NCBI GenBank assembly: GCA_963921825.1
Contig: OY997588.1
Coordinates: 126,077,203-126,141,202, forward strand
Source: Erodium maritimum
Lineage: Eukaryota; Streptophyta; Magnoliopsida; Geraniales; Geraniaceae
DNA: 64,000 nucleotides
Direction of reading: 5' to 3'
Part shown: positions 59,429 through 64,000 of the stretch, piece after piece
How the letters are laid out: every line of letters starts with the position of its first letter
Numbering within the stretch: the stretch's first letter is position 1
Made by a program: the position numbers and the translations under genes
Notes under the pieces: model-generated
The model's database searches: none
Seen by the model: only the letters and a program-made list of their open reading frames with translations
What the model was told of the DNA's origin: nothing

Positions 59429-59440
59429 TGGTATCAGAGC
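59429..59440 (+). other. Primer-binding site for initiator tRNA-Met
   Basis: TGGTATCAGAGC begins three bases after the LTR terminal CA, as in the element at 17313. Confidence 0.95.
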
Positions 59441-60099
59441 TCGAGGTTTCAAACCTCGGACTGTCCGTCACTTAGGGGGGGAGAGTCGAGTCGGTGTAGA
59501 CCCGTCACGTCTTGAGTCTTGTTTGTGTTTGTGCGTATGTTACAGTATTTTGTTGCTGGCATACTGATTGTGTGTGATTGCGTGAACTGTTTTTAACTGT
59601 CGCGGGTCGACTCAAGAGCGCTCCTGTAGTCGAACGTGACGGTGTTGATGTCAAGTCGGTACAACGTGGTTCGGGGACGCCTGAACCGGGTTGTAACTAC
59701 GTGATGTCAAGGAACGAAGTTTTAAAATGAAAGGGTGAAGGTTTTAAAATTGTTGGCCCTGTTGGCATGTCTTGAACTTGATTGGCCCTATGGGCGTATG
59801 TTTGATTTTGGTTGGCCCGGTGGGTAAGGTTCAATTTTGATTGGCCCGGCGAACGGGGGTCGTCGTGTTGTGTGGGTTGGTTTGCCGTCGCTTGTTTGGT
59901 GCACGTCGGTGCGGTCTCGTTGAGGTCTCGTTTACTAATGCTAGTATATAAAGTACGTTTAGCTTGAGCGGTGTAGCGCTTTAGTGATAAGCACGTTAGT
60001 GTAAGCTTAAGCGGGTGGACGTTAGTGCGTTTGTACTGTCGTTTTTATTTAAGTTCGCAAACTGAACGTTTGCGTGTATCCGTGCAGAGGATACTGTTT

Positions 60100-63000
60100 A
60101 TGGCTCGCGGTAAGCGGGGACGACCATCAGGAACGCGGGGCCAGGCACCCACGCGAGGCCGGCGGGGACGGTCAGCAGGGGCACCAGGGAGGGTGCCGAC
60201 CGTCGAGCCCGCCGACTATGCGGAGGCACAGGGTACTCCTGTCGGAGAAGACAGGAGGAGTGATGCGGGGCCGTCTGCAGGCACCCCCAGTGTTCCGCCA
60301 GTCGCGGACCCTCCAGTGATGACTGCCCTGGATGAGCTTACCAGGACCGTTCAGAGTTTGGTGGCGATCATCGCCAGCCGAGAGTCGGCTTCGCCAGCAC
60401 CAGAGGCAGCCGCAGTCCCGGTGAGGGCCGCTCAGACAAAGGATCTTACCTCCCGAGCGCTACTAGATTTCCTGAAGCTCGGGATACCTGTTTTTGTCGG
60501 GGAGCCGAATCCCGACCTGGCCGAGCGATGGATAGAGCAGGTCACACGAGACTTGGACACATCGGGTGTCGAGGATGGCCGTCGGAGAGTGTCCTTCGCG
60601 GCCCATCAGCTGAGAGACAGCGCCTACCACTGGTGGGGGCGGGTGAAGGACACGGTCGGATACGACTACAGCGTATTCCAGGAGGTATTCATGGCACAGT
60701 ACTTCCCCGAGTCGGCTCGGCTGGAGCGACATCGGCAGTTCTTAGACCTGGAGCAAGGGGGGATGACGGTAGGAGAGTACGAAGCCAGGTTCACAGCCTT
60801 GGCCAGATTCGCCCCTGAGATGGTGACGAGCGAGGCGAACCGTTGCCTGCGGTTCCAGGACGGATTGAGGCAGGTTCTCGCCTTGAGGATACGGAAGTAT
60901 ACCGACCTCGTGGACACCGCAGCTACAGTAGAGCAGGGCGCCAGGGATGCAGTCAGGAGCCGTGAGGTCCGACCTCGGCCGATCAGTTGGGCAGGGCCGT
61001 CAGACTCACGAGACTCGCGGAGGCAGAGGACCGCGGGATCCTTCCGACCACCGCCTCATCAGAGTGGATCGAGACAGCAGGGGTCAGTGGCATCAGTGGG
61101 GCCAGTCGCCTCAGAGAGGAGGCCGTCATGCTATCACTGCGGGCAGCCAGACCACTTACAGCAAGACTGTCCGACGAGGGGAGGAACCGCGGCAGTACCA
61201 GCTACTAGCCGGACAGGCCAGGGCTCGGGGTCGAGGGCTGACGAGATCAGCTGTTACCGATGCGGCCGGGCCGGTCACACTATGGCATGGTGCCGAGAGC
61301 AGTTGGGGGAGACATCAGTGCAGCGACCGCAACAGTCGCGGACAGTACAGTCGCCCAGAGGTCGCCCTCGACAGGGTCAGCAGCCGAGATCATCACGGCC
61401 GTCTACGAGCGCACCAATTCCGAGACAGCAGCAGAGTCACGTGTATCCAGCAGCCAGTGCGCAGGGTCAGAGGCAGCAGGCCTCGCAGGGGAGAGTATAT
61501 GCAGTCACCGACTCCAGAGCCCCAGGACCTAGCACGTACCGTGAGACCATCCAGGGTACGTGTTTGTTGTATCATTTATGGGCTTTGTTCTTGTTTGATA
61601 CCGGGGCATCTCACTCTTTTATTTCGTCGGGTTGTGCTGAGAGGTTGGGGTTGAGCTTAGAGCCGTTGAGTCCACCCCTATGCCTGGACACCCCAGTTGG
61701 GGGTGGTGTATCGTTGACTAGAGTATGTCGTGCCTGCGAGATTAGAGTCGCAGACTGTCCTTGCCCTGGTGACCTTCTCGTGTTGGGGATGACTACCTTT
61801 GATGTGATTTTGGGTATGGATTGGTTGTCGAGGTACCGAGCCAACATCGATTGCTACAGACGACGAGTGACAGTGACAGTGGGCGGTACGAAGGTGACGT
61901 GCGTGCTGGGGAGTAAGAGTGGGGTCCTCCTGTCGGCGTTGTCCGCAGAGGAGGAAGTACCGGCTGTGCAGAGCCGAGAGTTACCGAGAGTGGTATGCGA
62001 GTTCCCCGAGGTCTTTCCTGAGGAGTTGAGCGGGCTGCCACCGATTCGTGAGGTGGAGTTCGGGATTGACCTAGTGCCGGGAACGGCGGCGATATCGATG
62101 GCGCCTTACAGGTTTGCGCCGGCAGAGTTGACTGAGCTGAAGCGTCAACTGGAGGAGCTTCAGCAAAAGGGGTTTATCCGTCCGAGTGCATCGCCGTGGG
62201 GAGCACCAGCACTCTTCGTGAAGAAGAAGAGTGGAGAGCTATGGATGTGTATAGATTACCGGAAGCTGAACCGGGTTACGGTGAAGAACCGATACCCGAT
62301 GCCGAGGATCGATGACTTGTTTGACCAGTTGAGAGGGGCGACTCACTTCTCGAAGATCGATCTGCGATCCGGTTATTATCAGTTGCGAGTCCGTGAGGGG
62401 GACGTCGCAAAGACTGCATTCCGGACACGCTATGGGCATTACGAGTTCCTGGTGATGCCATTCGGACTGACGAACGCGCCAGCAGCGTTCATGGACCTGA
62501 TGAACAGCATCTTCCGGCCGTACCTGGATCAGTTTGTGGTGGTGTTCGTGGACGATATCCTAATATATTCGCAGAACGAGGCGGCGCATGAGGCACATCT
62601 GAGGGTTGTTCTGACCCTACTGCGCGAGCACCGGCTATATGCCAACCGGGAGAAGTGCGAGTTCTGGCTCTCTGAGGTGAGATTCCTCGGCCACATCGTA
62701 TCCCGTGACGGTATCCTGGTCGATCCGTCGAAGATCGACGCGGTCTCGAAGTGGGCACGGCCCACGAGTGTTTTCGAGATCCGCAGCTTTCTGGGATTGG
62801 CAGGCTACTATAGGCGATTTGTCCAGGATTTTGCACGACTAGCCGCACCGATGACTCTGTTAACGCGCAAGGGTGTTGGGTTCGTGTGGACAAATGACTG
62901 TGAGCATGCGTTCGCGGAGTTGAAGACTCGACTGACTACAGCTCCAGTGTTAGTGGTGCCCGAACGAGGGTTTGGCTATGATGTTTACTGCGATGCATCC

Positions 63001-64000
63001 GGAGAGGGACTGGGTTGCGTGCTGATGCAGTCGGGCAGAGTTGTGGCTTATGGCTCCAGGCAGTTGAAGATACACGAGCGCAACTATCCTACCCACGACT
63101 TGGAGCTAGCAGCAGTCGTGTTTGCGCTAAAGAGCTGGCGATATTATCTGTACGGCGAGGGGTTTCAGGTGTTCTCGGATCACAAGAGCCTCAAGTACAT
63201 ATTTTCCCAGCGAGACCTGAACATGCGTCAGCGACGGTGGATGGAACTACTCGAGGAGTACGACTTCGAGCTACACTACCACCCAGGCAAGGCGAACGTT
63301 GTCGCCGACGCCTTGAGTAGGAAGTCGGCTCCGAGCCTCGCCAGCATATCTGTCCGAGAGTGGGACATGATGGGGGAGCTGAGCACATTCGGGCTTGAGC
63401 TAGAGGAGGTTACTGGCGGTGTTGCCATGTGCTCCCTAGTGGCTCAGCCCTCACTGCTTGCCCAAGTGTTGGAGGCGCAGAGGGAGGACGTCGAAGCATC
63501 AGAGATCCGCGAGAGAGTCGTCAGGGGTGACGAGGTGGTGGGCTGGCAGGACAGTACTGATTGGGGACTACGGTACCGCGGGGGGCTGTTCGTACCAGTT
63601 AACTGTAGAGATGCCGTGTTACGAGAGGCACACCATTCGCGTCTCGCAGTGCATCCGGGGGGCACCAAGATGTACCGTGACCTCAGGAGGCACTACTGGT
63701 GGCGCGGCATGAGGAGAGCAGTCGCAGAGTTTGTGTCGAGATGCCTTGTCTGTCAGCAGGTGAAGGCAGAGCATCAGCGTCCCGCGGGATTGTTACAGCC
63801 ACTACCGATTGCTCAGTGGAAGTGGGAGCACATTACGATGGATTTCGTGTGTGGACTACCGAGATCGCCCAAGGGAAACGACGCCGTGTGGGTGGTAGTC
63901 GACCGGTTGACCAAGTCGGCCCACTTTCTGGCTATGAGGATGACAGACCCGGTCGACAAGTTGAGCAGTCTGTATATCCAGGAGATAGTGCGCCTCCACG
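60100..64000 (+). CDS. Gag-pol polyprotein of the Tekay-type retrotransposon, 3' end outside the window
   Basis: It starts at [11 protein letters not shown] and is open for 1300 codons without a stop or shift. Order: a basic, Gly/Arg-rich N-terminus; gag core (about residues 125-290, with [17 protein letters not shown] and AYHWWGRV); two CCHC zinc knuckles (344-357 and 385-398); a Gln/Ser/Arg-rich linker; protease active site DTGAS at 500-504; reverse transcriptase with MCIDYRKLN and the FVDD catalytic box (816-819); RNase H (CDAS, Asp 965; SDHKSL near 1026); the integrase HHCC finger (His 1178, Cys 1215 and 1218) and the first core Asp (1248, in MDFV). Gag packages the RNA, and the pol enzymes process it, copy it and insert it into chromatin. 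Gag and pol share one frame, as in most plant chromoviruses. GC content is far above that of the flanking copia and LINE relics. Catalytic residues look intact, so this copy could be functional if the unseen remainder is. Confidence 0.95.
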   Translation, partial: MARGKRGRPSGTRGQAPTRGRRGRSAGAPGRVPTVEPADYAEAQGTPVGEDRRSDAGPSAGTPSVPPVADPPVMTALDELTRTVQSLVAIIASRESASPAPEAAAVPVRAAQTKDLTSRALLDFLKLGIPVFVGEPNPDLAERWIEQVTRDLDTSGVEDGRRRVSFAAHQLRDSAYHWWGRVKDTVGYDYSVFQEVFMAQYFPESARLERHRQFLDLEQGGMTVGEYEARFTALARFAPEMVTSEANRCLRFQDGLRQVLALRIRKYTDLVDTAATVEQGARDAVRSREVRPRPISWAGPSDSRDSRRQRTAGSFRPPPHQSGSRQQGSVASVGPVASERRPSCYHCGQPDHLQQDCPTRGGTAAVPATSRTGQGSGSRADEISCYRCGRAGHTMAWCREQLGETSVQRPQQSRTVQSPRGRPRQGQQPRSSRPSTSAPIPRQQQSHVYPAASAQGQRQQASQGRVYAVTDSRAPGPSTYRETIQGTCLLYHLWALFLFDTGASHSFISSGCAERLGLSLEPLSPPLCLDTPVGGGVSLTRVCRACEIRVADCPCPGDLLVLGMTTFDVILGMDWLSRYRANIDCYRRRVTVTVGGTKVTCVLGSKSGVLLSALSAEEEVPAVQSRELPRVVCEFPEVFPEELSGLPPIREVEFGIDLVPGTAAISMAPYRFAPAELTELKRQLEELQQKGFIRPSASPWGAPALFVKKKSGELWMCIDYRKLNRVTVKNRYPMPRIDDLFDQLRGATHFSKIDLRSGYYQLRVREGDVAKTAFRTRYGHYEFLVMPFGLTNAPAAFMDLMNSIFRPYLDQFVVVFVDDILIYSQNEAAHEAHLRVVLTLLREHRLYANREKCEFWLSEVRFLGHIVSRDGILVDPSKIDAVSKWARPTSVFEIRSFLGLAGYYRRFVQDFARLAAPMTLLTRKGVGFVWTNDCEHAFAELKTRLTTAPVLVVPERGFGYDVYCDASGEGLGCVLMQSGRVVAYGSRQLKIHERNYPTHDLELAAVVFALKSWRYYLYGEGFQVFSDHKSLKYIFSQRDLNMRQRRWMELLEEYDFELHYHPGKANVVADALSRKSAPSLASISVREWDMMGELSTFGLELEEVTGGVAMCSLVAQPSLLAQVLEAQREDVEASEIRERVVRGDEVVGWQDSTDWGLRYRGGLFVPVNCRDAVLREAHHSRLAVHPGGTKMYRDLRRHYWWRGMRRAVAEFVSRCLVCQQVKAEHQRPAGLLQPLPIAQWKWEHITMDFVCGLPRSPKGNDAVWVVVDRLTKSAHFLAMRMTDPVDKLSSLYIQEIVRLH

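Larger units (their letters stand above)
56508..64000 (+). mobile_element. Tekay/Del-type Ty3-gypsy retrotransposon, intact as far as seen, runs off the right edge
   Basis: It comprises a 5' LTR 56508-59425 (2918 bp, TGTAATAACC...GGGGCGTGACA), the tRNA-Met primer site 59429-59440, a 659-base leader and an uninterrupted gag-pol frame from 60100. The 3' part of integrase (with the chromodomain expected for this lineage), the polypurine tract and the 3' LTR lie outside. The CCTAC before the LTR should recur after the 3' LTR. Lineage is judged from the large LTR, its end sequence and RT motifs close to those of Tekay/Del chromoviruses. It inserted into the copia relic and is the youngest-looking element here. 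Confidence 0.9.

Noticed and set aside
60947..61654. 235-codon plus-strand frame in the Tekay element, with several smaller ones nearby
   Set aside because: They lie in other frames of the uninterrupted gag-pol frame that starts at 60100 and are shadows.

Overview
The window is nuclear DNA from a flowering plant, most likely a eudicot. The signs are a BIG GRAIN 1-like plant gene, Tekay/Del-type Ty3-gypsy elements primed by initiator tRNA-Met, plant L1 LINEs (one with an RRM in ORF1), a BED-finger hAT, PIF/Harbinger remains and many MITE-like elements. I cannot name the species. The window is gene-poor: I can support only one ordinary host gene, the single-exon BIG GRAIN 1-like gene on the minus strand (12534-13463). 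Nearly everything else is layered transposable elements, datable relative to one another by nesting and target-site duplications (TSDs).

Layout. 0-5.3 kb: AT-rich DNA, a long-inverted-repeat element with an internal minisatellite (945-1960), and a decayed PIF/Harbinger ORF1 gene (3502-4931). 5.7-8.0 kb: an ORF1-only LINE derivative (minus). 8973-11581: a Tekay-like solo LTR with TSD CCACA. 12.5-13.6 kb: the host gene. 14523-19.3 kb: a truncated Tekay-like element (5' LTR, primer-binding site, leader) whose leader carries a different solo LTR (17385-18807, TSD GGTAG). 21.4-25.0 kb: a broken hAT element with a 490-bp MITE inside. 26.6-35.0 kb: a run of short retroposons with 10-17 bp TSDs and A-rich ends but no reverse transcriptase. 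35.2-37.9 kb: related long-TIR DNA elements. 36234-47749: a full-length minus-strand BNR-type LINE (TSD of 17 bp), with one DNA element inserted in its poly(A) tail and a 3.4-kb solo LTR inserted in ORF1. 48.0-53.9 kb: three more RT-less retroposons. 55.7-56.5 kb: a Ty1-copia relic, cut by the insertion of the youngest element seen, a Tekay-type retrotransposon (56508 to beyond the right edge).

That last element has a 2918-bp 5' LTR, a primer-binding site and a gag-pol frame open from 60100 to the end of the window (1300 codons, no stop). It encodes gag, two zinc knuckles, protease, reverse transcriptase, RNase H and the start of integrase. It runs off the edge, so ORF finders that need a stop codon will miss it.

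The best candidate for something not well described is the group of RT-less, TSD-flanked retroposons (copies at about 5.7, 14.2, 26.6, 28.1, 29.5, 32.4, 34.0, 48.1, 49.8 and 52.1 kb). Some keep a DUF4283/zinc-knuckle ORF1 with no ORF2, and two carry a 3' tail resembling that of the autonomous LINE next door. A second notable pattern is that all four Tekay-like LTRs carry a different minisatellite shortly upstream of one conserved palindromic block.
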